DNA of 23,588 nt from Campylobacterales bacterium (GCA_027081495.1 JALWKJ010000055.1:1-23588); one strand, 5' to 3'. Counted from the stretch's first letter, positions 8,257-15,214 are shown. The notes: generated from the sequence alone by a model not told the origin. Numbers and translations are program-made.

Positions 8257-9564
8257 TTGTCTAAAAAGCTATTTATACAGACAATCGGCTGCGCTATGAA
8301 TGTTCGCGATAGTGAGCATATTATCGCCGAGCTTGGACAAAAAGAGGATTTTGAACTCATCGACAGATATGAAGATGCAGATCTTATTCTGATAAATACT
8401 TGCAGTGTTCGCGAGAAACCGGTTCAAAAACTTTTTTCCGAGATAGGGCAGTTCAATAAAAAGAAAAAAGCCGGCGCGAAGTTGGGAGTATGCGGTTGTA
8501 CGGCAAGTCATCTCGGAGAGGAGATTATTAAAAGAGCGCCTTATGTCGATTTTGTATTAGGGGCTAGGAATGTTTCAAAAATTACCGATGTCATCCATAA
8601 AAAAGGAGCCGTTGAGGTTGATATAGATTTTGATGAGAGTTCATATGTTTTTAGCGATTTTAGAAATAGTCCATATAAGGCTTTTATAAATATCTCCATA
8701 GGATGCGACAAACAGTGCACCTTTTGCATCGTTCCTTCAACCAGAGGAGAAGAGATATCTATTCCCGCCGAATTGATCGTAAATGAAGCGAAAAAAGCGG
8801 CAAAAAACGGAGCGAAAGAGATTTTTTTACTCGGTCAAAATGTAAATAATTACGGCAAAAGGTTTAGCGATAGCGGTAAAAATATCGATTTTCCCGATCT
8901 TTTGGAGATGATAAGCGAAATAAAAGAGATCCAAAGAATTAGATTTACCTCTCCTCATCCTCTTCATATGGACGATAGATTTTTAAAAGTTTTTGCCTCA
9001 AACGAGAAAATCTGCAAATCTATGCATATGCCTCTTCAAAGCGGTTCTACTAAAATCTTAAAAGAGATGAAAAGAGGATATACAAAAGAGTGGTTTTTAG
9101 ATCGTGCGCAAAAATTAAGACAGAGCGTTCGAGGCGTTCATATAAGCACCGATATAATCGTCGCGTTTCCGGGTGAAAGCGAAGAGGATTTCGCTCAAAC
9201 GATGGATGTCGTAGAGAAAGTGAAGTTTGAACAGATTTTTAGTTTCAAATATTCCCCCCGTCCCTTGACAAAAGCCGCTTTAATGGAGCAAGTCGATCCG
9301 CAAGTCGCCTCAAGGCGTCTTAAAACTCTTCAGGATCGTCAAAACGAAATTTTAGATGAAATATCCTCCAAACAAAAAGGCAAAATATATGAAGTCTATT
9401 TTGATGAGTTAAAAAGCGGTGGAAAAATCGTTGGAAGAAGCGATAACAACTTCATGGTCGAAGTTGTAGGAAGTGAAGAGCTACTTGGAAAAATCGTCCC
9501 CGTAAAGATCGTTGAGCCAAAAAGGATGGTACTTTATGGGGAAGTTGTTAAGCAAACGGCTTAA
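8257..9564 (+). CDS. miaB: tRNA-2-methylthio-N6-dimethylallyladenosine synthase
   Basis: Radical SAM methylthiotransferase that modifies position 37 of tRNAs reading UNN codons. The 435 residues divide into an N-terminal MTTase domain with cluster cysteines C12, C49 and C81, a radical SAM core with CDKQCTFC (C149, C153, C156), and a C-terminal TRAM domain (about 372-435). The GEEISIPAELIVNEA, LGQNVNNYG and MPLQSGS segments are typical of MiaB rather than MtaB or RimO. The start is TTG at 8257, supported by AAGG at 8247-8250 with 6-base spacing and by alignment of the N-terminal KKLFIQTIGCAMN motif. The 3' end overlaps lpxJ by 29 bases. Confidence 0.96.
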   Translation: MSKKLFIQTIGCAMNVRDSEHIIAELGQKEDFELIDRYEDADLILINTCSVREKPVQKLFSEIGQFNKKKKAGAKLGVCGCTASHLGEEIIKRAPYVDFVLGARNVSKITDVIHKKGAVEVDIDFDESSYVFSDFRNSPYKAFINISIGCDKQCTFCIVPSTRGEEISIPAELIVNEAKKAAKNGAKEIFLLGQNVNNYGKRFSDSGKNIDFPDLLEMISEIKEIQRIRFTSPHPLHMDDRFLKVFASNEKICKSMHMPLQSGSTKILKEMKRGYTKEWFLDRAQKLRQSVRGVHISTDIIVAFPGESEEDFAQTMDVVEKVKFEQIFSFKYSPRPLTKAALMEQVDPQVASRRLKTLQDRQNEILDEISSKQKGKIYEVYFDELKSGGKIVGRSDNNFMVEVVGSEELLGKIVPVKIVEPKRMVLYGEVVKQTA

Positions 9565-10165
9565 GCGAAAGATTTTACTTGTCGTCATACCTCCTTTGGG
9601 GTATCTCTTTATCAAGTTGTTATACGCTACATGTAAAAAGAGATTTCACCTGCCCAAAGAGGGTTACATATCGCCTTCGATTGTATCGTTTTGGCATGGC
9701 GAGATATTGATGAATCCTTTTTTGTATAAAAAATATATGAAAAATGTTAAAATGTCATTAATGATAAGCGAACATTTTGACGGAGAGCTTATAGCTAGAA
9801 CAGCCGGTTTTTTTGGTTTCGGATTTATTCGCGGCAGTAGTTTCAAAGGCGGCGTCAAAGCTTTGAAAGAGAGTTTCGGAAAAATCGACAAAGGCGAGAG
9901 CATAGCCATAACGCCTGATGGTCCAAGAGGTCCAAGACATACTGTAGCCGACGGTATCGTCATGATAGCGCAGAAAAAAAACATACCGGTTATAGTCTAT
10001 AGATACAAGGCTTCGTCATTTTGGCAAATCAATAGCTGGGATCGTTTTATTATTCCAAAACCTTTTTGCAGGCTTGATTTTTATGCAAGCAAACCGTTTT
10101 ATATCACCGGTATGAGTCGGGAAGAAGCAAAAAAAGCGATAAAGGAGAAACTAAGTCATGTTTAA
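9536..10165 (+). CDS. lpxJ: Lipid A late acyltransferase LpxJ (DUF374)
   Basis: DUF374 acyltransferase, 209 residues from ATG 9536. In Helicobacter and Campylobacter the homologue (Jhp0255/HP0270) is LpxJ, a secondary acyltransferase of lipid A synthesis; the name rests on the family and the miaB-lpxJ gene order. Visible features: one hydrophobic segment near the N-terminus (about 12-30), the acyltransferase-like SFWHGEILM (His54-Glu56), SEHFDGELIA, and the DUF374 hallmark TPDGPRGPRHTVADG (127-141). A TTG at 9512 would add 8 residues, but ATG 9536 has AAAGGA about 9 bases upstream and begins the expected basic MGKLLSKRLKRK. It overlaps miaB by 29 bases and the next gene by 8. Confidence 0.85.
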   Translation: MGKLLSKRLKRKILLVVIPPLGYLFIKLLYATCKKRFHLPKEGYISPSIVSFWHGEILMNPFLYKKYMKNVKMSLMISEHFDGELIARTAGFFGFGFIRGSSFKGGVKALKESFGKIDKGESIAITPDGPRGPRHTVADGIVMIAQKKNIPVIVYRYKASSFWQINSWDRFIIPKPFCRLDFYASKPFYITGMSREEAKKAIKEKLSHV

Positions 10166-10619
10166 AGCCCTATTTACCGCTTTGTCTATTTTTTTAATTA
10201 TAATGATAATCTTTTTTTTCGGTTTCAGCGATTCTTATAGATACTCTATGGAGGCTAGGGTGAAGTATTTTCTAGGAGATTATCAAGAGGCGAGAGATTT
10301 GGCTAAAAAGGCATTTGATTTAGACCCTTATAATAAAATGGCTTTTTCTATTTTGGCTCAGAGTAAAATCTCCGCGAAACTGGTTGATTATATAAAAGAA
10401 TCTGATAATTATTTAAAAAAAATAGAGTTTTTAACAAATAAACAAAATTTTAGTAATCGTGATAAAATAAAGATCAAGATGATAACCGAAGTTATGATGC
10501 AAAAATTTCAGAAACTAAATCCAACCGTCATGACCAATAAAGAGCTGTATGCTCAGTGTATAAAGCGATATAAAAAATTTAAAACGATCTATGAAAAATT
10601 ATTTCAAAAGCCAGAGTAA
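10158..10619 (+). CDS. One-TM protein with a TPR-like segment
   Basis: No family recognised. The 153-residue protein has a strongly hydrophobic segment at about 4-23 (signal anchor), then a helical region whose VKYFLGDYQEARDLAKKAF plus LDPYNKMAFSILAQSK resembles one tetratricopeptide unit. The remaining two thirds are lysine-rich and probably helical. It would sit in the inner membrane facing the periplasm and act as a protein-interaction module. The start overlaps lpxJ by 8 bases with GGAG upstream (AAAGGAGAAACTAAGTC before the ATG), and the 3' end overlaps the recombinase by 29 bases. The position suggests co-expression with the pilM/N/O-like genes downstream. Confidence 0.8.
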   Translation: MFKALFTALSIFLIIMIIFFFGFSDSYRYSMEARVKYFLGDYQEARDLAKKAFDLDPYNKMAFSILAQSKISAKLVDYIKESDNYLKKIEFLTNKQNFSNRDKIKIKMITEVMMQKFQKLNPTVMTNKELYAQCIKRYKKFKTIYEKLFQKPE

Positions 10620-11436
10620 AAAATTTCTATATTATCTGGAAAATAATTTAAGTTATTCGAAAAATACGATATATACTTACAAAATCAATCTTGATGAAGC
10701 TTTGAATTATCTAAACATCGAAGAGAGTGATGGAGTTTATCTAATCGATTTTATGCCTTATCGTTTAAAGATAGTCGGTCAAAACAAAAAAACGATTTAT
10801 AAAAAAATATCTATCGTCAAATCATATGCTAACTATTTGCGAGAAAAAGGTATCTCTTTAAAACTTTTAAATGACGACAATATAAAAATACCCAAAACGC
10901 TTCCAAAACCCGTAGCAAGAAATCACATATGCGAAGCTTTGCGAAAATGTGAAATTCAAGAGAAAATACTTCTGAAAATGGCATATTCGTTGGGTCTTCG
11001 CGTAAGTGAAATTTCAAATTTAAAAATTAAATCTATTAAACAAGAATGGGTGTTGATTAAAGGAAAAGGTGATAAAATCAGACAGTTGCCGTTGCTGAAA
11101 AGTTTACAAGAAGAGCTTTTTAGATATATCGAAGATGAAAAACCGGGAGTTTATCTGTTTGAAAAATCAGGAAAAAAATTGAGTGAAAATCAAATTCGAT
11201 ACAAAATAAAAAAGATTTTTGAAAAAATAGGTATCAGAGCTACTCCTCATCAGTTAAGACATGCCTTTGCAAGCGATTTACTGCAAGAGGGCGCGAGAAT
11301 TACGGATGTTAGCGAACTTTTAGGGCACTCTTCGCTTGAGACGACTCAGATATATACGAAATTGACCGGCAACATCAAAATGCATCACTACAAAAAAGCG
11401 CATCCGATGTGCAAGGAGAGAGATGGGACTGTTTAA
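10591..11436 (+). CDS. Xer-type tyrosine recombinase
   Basis: Tyrosine site-specific recombinase, 281 residues, close to XerC/XerD size (about 295) and clearly shorter than the roughly 355-residue XerH of Helicobacter and Campylobacter. It has a SAM-like core-binding N-terminal domain (1-95) and a catalytic domain with the complete set: Arg137 (LGLRVSE), Lys159 (KGKGDK), His220 and Arg223 (TPHQLRH), His246 (LLGH) and Tyr255 (TTQIYTK). It is embedded in a housekeeping operon with no phage or transposon genes, which argues for a chromosomal role such as dimer resolution. No dif-like site was identified here. It overlaps both neighbours (29 and 14 bases). There is no clear ribosome-binding site, so translation is probably coupled. 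Confidence 0.88.
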   Translation: MKNYFKSQSKKFLYYLENNLSYSKNTIYTYKINLDEALNYLNIEESDGVYLIDFMPYRLKIVGQNKKTIYKKISIVKSYANYLREKGISLKLLNDDNIKIPKTLPKPVARNHICEALRKCEIQEKILLKMAYSLGLRVSEISNLKIKSIKQEWVLIKGKGDKIRQLPLLKSLQEELFRYIEDEKPGVYLFEKSGKKLSENQIRYKIKKIFEKIGIRATPHQLRHAFASDLLQEGARITDVSELLGHSSLETTQIYTKLTGNIKMHHYKKAHPMCKERDGTV

Positions 11437-12421
11437 AGCCATAAAAAAGCAGATGACAAATCAATTTATCGCGGTTGTCGTATATGAAGAGAGTTGTTCC
11501 ATAAAAGTCAAACGGATAAAAAAAAGGGAGACTCTCTTAGAGGAAGAAAAAGAGTTTGAGCTTCACTCCAAAGAGAGATTGTCTAAAGATGCCATAGATT
11601 ATATTCAGATACTTCAAGAAGAGGTGGAGCAGACATATATAATTTTATTTTTAAATTCATACGGTCAAGGAGTAGTGCCGTCTTGTCTAAAATCCGATTA
11701 TAAAAAATATCATATAGACTATAACAATGTTAAAGAGATATGTATAGATAAAAAATATTCTATATACGCGTCGCTAATCGATATAAAATGGGCCGAAAAG
11801 CTCTTTTCTCAAACCGGAATAGATTTTATATTTTCGCCGTTTTTGATTTTGCATTCTCTTATAAAAAGCGATTTGTCAAAAAACGGCGATAGCATAGTTT
11901 TATATATGATGAATTGCGTTAATTCAATAACGGTGATGATATTTAAAGAAAAGCGTTTGTTATACGGCGCATTTATAAACATAGCCAAAGAGGAAGATCT
12001 TTTAAACAGCGATTTTGAAGGCGACGATCAAGAAGATGATTCTTTGGAAGACGAAATGCTCGAAGAGATCGATTTGGATATGGAAATGGAAGAAAATCCC
12101 GAGATAATGGATATTCTCGAAGATGCGCAAAAGGATCAAAAACAGAGTGAAAATGAAAATGTAGAAGTTTTGCATAGACTATTTGGTCAGGATCTTAGAT
12201 TGGTTAAATATTTTGACGCATCGCTTAGAGAATTTTACGAAAACGATTTATATGACAGCGACTTCATAACCGCCGTAAAAATATACGATAGCTGCGATTT
12301 AAGCCAAGAAGTGATTGAGTATTTAAAAGAACAGTTGCTGGTTGACATAAAAAAAGAGCCTATAAATTTACATGATCGTTTATTAAAGCTCGCTATGGCG
12401 GAGACGGATATAAATGTATAG
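11423..12421 (+). CDS. Divergent PilM/GspL-like cytoplasmic protein
   Basis: 332 residues, soluble, no signal or membrane segment. I propose a divergent PilM (actin-like ATPase fold) from two kinds of evidence. First, it precedes a PilN-like and a PilO-like gene in the canonical order. Second, its architecture fits: an N-terminal strand pair FIAVVVYEESCSIKVKRIKK, a central VNSITVMIFKEKRLLYGAF hairpin like the second phosphate loop of the fold, and a C-terminal helix-rich EVIEYLKEQLLVDIKKEP...LLKLAMAE ending. Clear glycine-rich ATP-binding motifs are missing, so nucleotide binding is doubtful. An extremely acidic insert spans about residues 189-247. The start overlaps the recombinase gene by 14 bases and has GGAGAGAG just upstream. 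Campylobacter jejuni appears to have a similar gene set downstream of miaB (Cj0456c-Cj0454c, from memory). Confidence 0.6.
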   Translation: MGLFKAIKKQMTNQFIAVVVYEESCSIKVKRIKKRETLLEEEKEFELHSKERLSKDAIDYIQILQEEVEQTYIILFLNSYGQGVVPSCLKSDYKKYHIDYNNVKEICIDKKYSIYASLIDIKWAEKLFSQTGIDFIFSPFLILHSLIKSDLSKNGDSIVLYMMNCVNSITVMIFKEKRLLYGAFINIAKEEDLLNSDFEGDDQEDDSLEDEMLEEIDLDMEMEENPEIMDILEDAQKDQKQSENENVEVLHRLFGQDLRLVKYFDASLREFYENDLYDSDFITAVKIYDSCDLSQEVIEYLKEQLLVDIKKEPINLHDRLLKLAMAETDINV

Positions 12422-12923
12422 CTTTATTAAGCCTCGAAAGAAGAGAATACTTGATCGAATAAGCGCGCTCTGGTTATCTTTTATCGTATTGGTAGCGATC
12501 GGTTTGGTCGTATTTGGGATAATTATTCATTATAAATCTTCTTTTTATATAAAGATGCTTGACTCTTTGCATCAACAAAACGAAACGGTATCAAAACAGG
12601 TTAAACGACTTGAGCGAAATGTCATGCTAGTCAATTCTCAGAAAAAGATTTTTGACGAAGTAAAGAAAACGAACGATATCTTGAAAGTAAGCATGAAGAA
12701 TCTTTTCGATCTAATTCCCGACCAAATAACTTTAACAAGCGTCGTAATGGAAAAAGAGTCGCTGCTTTTAAAGGGATACTCCGCAAGCAAAGAGGCATAC
12801 ACGCTTTTGCTCCAGCCGCCTCTTAAATCGATTTTCGCAAAAAGCGTAGTAAAGTTTAAAAAAGCAAAAGACGGAAAAATTGAATTTGAGTCTTTAAATA
12901 CCGTAGAGCCGGAGGGAAAATAG
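12414..12923 (+). CDS. PilN-like one-TM inner-membrane protein
   Basis: 169 residues: a short basic cytoplasmic N-terminus, one membrane segment at about 18-39, a coiled-coil-like stretch (about 45-90), then a compact domain containing LFDLIPDQITLTSVVMEKES followed by LLLKGYSASKEAYTLLL. The last part closely resembles the PilN pattern, in which a Leu-Pro/Ile-Pro then 'ITLTS' strand, a hydrophobic strand, 'GxAxS' and a helix form a ferredoxin-like fold. Known PilN links PilM on the cytoplasmic face to PilO in the periplasm. The start overlaps the PilM-like gene by 8 bases, and the stop TAG shares its G with the next gene's GTG. The assignment rests on pattern and gene order, not on a database search. 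Confidence 0.65.
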   Translation: MYSFIKPRKKRILDRISALWLSFIVLVAIGLVVFGIIIHYKSSFYIKMLDSLHQQNETVSKQVKRLERNVMLVNSQKKIFDEVKKTNDILKVSMKNLFDLIPDQITLTSVVMEKESLLLKGYSASKEAYTLLLQPPLKSIFAKSVVKFKKAKDGKIEFESLNTVEPEGK

Positions 12924-13447
12924 TGAAAAACGGTTCAGACAACAAAACGCTTAGATTCGTAATATTTATTCTCGTTTTTATGATAGTAGTAATGTTTTTC
13001 GTATTTATATTCGTTATTCCTTCGATAAAAACATATAAAAGCAAAAAAGCCGAATATTTTTTTCAAAAACGCCAGGAAGCGCAACTGAGAGAAAAACGGC
13101 AAACTCTTGAACAAGAGTTGAAAAGTCTGCAAAAAAAATATAAAGATTCTCTCGGGTCGTTTGCTAATGATTTCAATAAGAGCGGTTTTTTGACTCTTGC
13201 AAAGCGATATTTTAGCAATGTGAGCTTAAAAGAGATAAAAAAAACAAAGAGTGAAAGCGGCTTGGATATTTACGAATTTCATGCAGATTTCAATGCCGAT
13301 ACTCCGATTAAATTTTATGAATTTGTCGATGCGTTAAAAGGCATCGATAATGTTATAAAGATCAATTTCCCGGTAGTTTTGCAAGCCGTCAACGATAAAA
13401 TAGACCTTAAATTTAATATGAGCGTTTATCATGTTAAAGAAAAATAA
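12923..13447 (+). CDS. PilO-like one-TM inner-membrane protein
   Basis: 174 residues with the bitopic PilO plan: a hydrophobic segment at about 11-33, a charged coiled coil (about 38-75), then an alpha/beta domain containing YEFHADFNADTPIKFYEFVDAL, in which a strand is followed by a helix that in PilO begins with a similar 'Y..l..F...L' pattern, and a final strand DLKFNMSVYHV. The start is GTG 12923 with GGAGGG 5 bases upstream, and it overlaps the previous stop by one base. It is the last gene of the operon; the following 150 bases contain a new promoter. No PilP, PilQ, PilB, PilC or pilin follows. Confidence 0.62.
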   Translation: MKNGSDNKTLRFVIFILVFMIVVMFFVFIFVIPSIKTYKSKKAEYFFQKRQEAQLREKRQTLEQELKSLQKKYKDSLGSFANDFNKSGFLTLAKRYFSNVSLKEIKKTKSESGLDIYEFHADFNADTPIKFYEFVDALKGIDNVIKINFPVVLQAVNDKIDLKFNMSVYHVKEK

Positions 13448-13566
13448 TTTTTTCTAAAAATTCAATGTTCTTTTGACCTGTTGTAAATAAAAATAAGATT
13501 ACTAAACTTTTTTTTGTTTAAATATCATAATTTATACCATATAAAGTTATATAAGTTTACTTTAGT

Positions 13567-13572
13567 TAGAAT
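13567..13572 (+). promoter_or_regulatory. -10 promoter of the repeat lipoprotein gene
   Basis: TAGAAT at 13567-13572 in a very AT-rich intergenic region (13448-13603) containing several T-runs. The predicted transcript start near 13579 gives a leader of about 25 bases. The AAGGAG at 13593-13598, five bases before ATG 13604, is the strongest ribosome-binding site in the window and suggests high expression. No clear terminator for the preceding operon is seen; an AT-only hairpin follows its stop codon. Confidence 0.5.
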
Positions 13573-13603
13573 ATAGCGCACTAATATTTTAAAAGGAGTG
13601 AAA

Positions 13604-14524
13604 ATGAAAATTTTTACGAAAAGTTCAGTAGTACTAGCAGTAGTCGCTGCAGTTGCTCTTAGTGGCTGTGCAGAAAAGAAAGTCTGCAATACGCCCGTAG
13701 TAGCTAAAAAAGTCGCGGTTGCAAGCGTTGACAACAGAGATGCGGAAATTAAAGCGCTTCAAGCGGAATTGGCCGAGGCAAGAGCGAAATCCGCAAAAGT
13801 CGTAACCGTTACGAAAACCGTACAAGGACCAAGCGAACTCTATCCGCCAAACGCAGAGCCGGGTAAATGTTACGCGAGAGTTCTTACTCCTGCCAAGTAT
13901 GAGCTTAAGACAGAAAAAGTTCTTGTGAGAGAACCGGGTGAAAAGATTAAAGTCATACCCGCAAAATACGGCTATAAAACCGAGAAAGTTCTTGTAAAAG
14001 AAGCTAGTGAAAGAATTGTACCCGTACCGGCTACCTATAAAACGGTAAAAGAGAAAATTCTTGTAAAACCAGCTAGCGAAAGATTGGTAAAAGTACCTGC
14101 AAAATATAAAACCGTAACCGAGAAAGTTCTTGTAAAGCCGGCCGCGACTATGTGGAAAAAAGGTAGAGGTTTAGTAGAGAAAGTTAACGGTACTACCGGT
14201 GAAATCATGTGTTTGGTAGAGACTCCTCCGGTATATAAAACAATTACGAAAAAAGTTCTTGTTACTCCGGCAACAGTAAAAAAAGTTCCGGTTCCTGCAG
14301 TTTATAAAACCGTAACAAAAAGAGTGGTCGCTACTCCCGCGACAACAAAAACGGTTCCGGTTCCCGCGGTTTACAAAACCGTTAAAGTCAAAACTATTAT
14401 CGAGCCTGCAAAAACACAAACTATACCTATCCCGCCGGTATATAAAACAATTACGAAAAAGATCAAAGTCGCAGATCCTGTGCTTCAATGGAAAGTAGTT
14501 AAGTGTAGAACAATTATTCATTAA
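13604..14524 (+). CDS. Lipoprotein of eight 23-residue PAxYKT repeats
   Basis: 306 residues from ATG 13604; an in-frame GTG at 13598 lies within the ribosome-binding site and is rejected. The signal peptide ends in the lipobox LSGC, with Cys22 the likely lipidated residue. Next come a short Ala/Glu/Lys helical stretch (about 43-65) and PGKCYARV. The rest is eight units with a PA/PP-x-Y-x-x-K/T start and a 23-residue period, of the form PAxYKTVTEKVLVKPA. The fourth is interrupted by a conserved insert containing MWKKGRG and TGEIMCLVE. I recall the same repeat plus WKKGRG and GEIMCLVE elements in envelope proteins of other Gram-negative bacteria, some with OmpA-like domains, but no function is established. 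Length-periodic beta strands suggest an extended or stacked structure. It is monocistronic, with its own promoter and terminator. Confidence 0.85.
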   Translation: MKIFTKSSVVLAVVAAVALSGCAEKKVCNTPVVAKKVAVASVDNRDAEIKALQAELAEARAKSAKVVTVTKTVQGPSELYPPNAEPGKCYARVLTPAKYELKTEKVLVREPGEKIKVIPAKYGYKTEKVLVKEASERIVPVPATYKTVKEKILVKPASERLVKVPAKYKTVTEKVLVKPAATMWKKGRGLVEKVNGTTGEIMCLVETPPVYKTITKKVLVTPATVKKVPVPAVYKTVTKRVVATPATTKTVPVPAVYKTVKVKTIIEPAKTQTIPIPPVYKTITKKIKVADPVLQWKVVKCRTIIH

Positions 14525-14542
14525 TTACACTTTTTTTCAAAC

Positions 14543-14581
14543 AAAGACATAGAGAATTTCCTCTCTATGTCTTTTCTTCTT
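14543..14581 (+). terminator. Rho-independent terminator after the repeat lipoprotein
   Basis: A perfect 13-bp stem (14543-14555 with 14562-14574, AAAGACATAGAGA pairing TCTCTATGTCTTT), a 6-base loop, and a following T-rich tail. It starts 19 bases after the stop codon. The left arm follows a T7 run, so it could also act weakly on the opposite strand. Confidence 0.85.
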
Positions 14582-14602
14582 TACAAAACACGGGATTTGC
14601 GC

Positions 14603-14608
14603 TAAAAT
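14603..14608 (+). promoter_or_regulatory. -10 promoter immediately before comF
   Basis: TAAAAT at 14603-14608, only 5 bases before ATG 14614. The transcript start would fall on or next to the start codon, implying a leaderless mRNA. No Shine-Dalgarno-like purines lie between terminator and ATG. Confidence 0.5.
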
Positions 14609-14613
14609 ATTTT

Positions 14614-15189
14614 ATGCGCTGCTTGCTTTGTCTAAATCTCTCTTTACAGCTTATTTGCAAAAAATGTCAAAATATCTACTGCAAACCAAATCGCACGACA
14701 AGAGAACTTCCCGATGGATTTAAAATATATAGTTTTTACAAATATAAAGAGATAAAAGAGCTTTTAAAAACAAAACATACCCATGTCGGCGCCGGTGTTT
14801 ATGAGATTCTCGCAAAGAATTCGTTTGCCTATTTCAAGAAGGAGTTTTTGTTTAGCGAAGAGGTTTTGGCCGTCGCGATTGACGATTTTCCCCAAAGCGG
14901 TTACTCTCATACGGCGATACTGGCAAATGCGCTAAAAAGTAAAAATATAAAAATCCGTTTTGGAGCGCTTAGAGCAAAAAATAGAGTAAACTATTCAGGT
15001 AAAACTCTCGAGTACAGATTGAATAATCCTAGAGATTTCGTATATACTCCAGGCAACTTAAAAAATGTTATTTTGATAGATGACATAGTAACGACTACAA
15101 CGACTATTTTTCAGGCGAAAGAAGCGGTTTTAAAAACGGGTTCAATCCCGTTGTTTGGGCTTACTCTCGCTGACGCAAGAGATATATAA
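14614..15189 (+). CDS. comF: ComF-type phosphoribosyltransferase-like protein
   Basis: 191 residues with the ComF/GntX plan: an N-terminal zinc-ribbon with C3-X2-C6 and C15-X2-C18, then a phosphoribosyltransferase-fold domain with VAIDDFPQSGYSHT and the PRPP-loop sequence NVILIDDIVTTTTTIF (151-166). The usual Gly of the DDxxTTGxT loop is replaced by Thr, giving five consecutive Thr. ComF proteins are associated with DNA uptake and processing of incoming single strands; the biochemical role is not settled. The Cys pair begins at residue 3, which fixes the start at ATG 14614 although no ribosome-binding site precedes it. It lies 48 bases before gyrA. Confidence 0.85.
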   Translation: MRCLLCLNLSLQLICKKCQNIYCKPNRTTRELPDGFKIYSFYKYKEIKELLKTKHTHVGAGVYEILAKNSFAYFKKEFLFSEEVLAVAIDDFPQSGYSHTAILANALKSKNIKIRFGALRAKNRVNYSGKTLEYRLNNPRDFVYTPGNLKNVILIDDIVTTTTTIFQAKEAVLKTGSIPLFGLTLADARDI

Positions 15190-15195
15190 GAGCCT

Positions 15196-15214
15196 TTTAG
15201 ATAAAATATCTAAA
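15196..15214. repeat. Inverted repeat overlapping the gyrA -10
   Basis: Perfect 8-bp arms TTTAGATA (15196-15203) and TATCTAAA (15207-15214) separated by AAA. The -10 hexamer TAAAAT (15202-15207) lies across the centre, so a dimeric regulator binding here would block transcription of gyrA. No protein is assigned. It could also be a chance AT-rich palindrome. Confidence 0.5.
15202..15207 (+). promoter_or_regulatory. -10 promoter of gyrA
   Basis: TAAAAT at 15202-15207 with a predicted transcript start near 15214. The ribosome-binding site AAAAGG at 15225-15230 is 7 bases before the ATG at 15238. Read-through from comF is also possible. Confidence 0.5.

Noticed and set aside
9512..9535. TTG as start of lpxJ
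   Set aside because: No ribosome site fits it; ATG 9536 has AAAGGA upstream and gives the expected basic N-terminus.
10591..11436. Recombinase as evidence of a mobile element or integron
   Set aside because: No tRNA target, direct repeats, cargo genes or compositional break are visible, and the gene overlaps housekeeping neighbours on both sides.
13598..13603. GTG as start of the repeat lipoprotein
   Set aside because: It overlaps the AAGGAG ribosome-binding site; ATG 13604 has ideal spacing and gives a normal lipoprotein signal.
14171..14521. 116-codon minus-strand frame with apparent Cys/Asn/Phe repeats
   Set aside because: The periodicity is the mirror of the 23-residue repeats of the plus-strand lipoprotein; there is no ribosome-binding site or start context.
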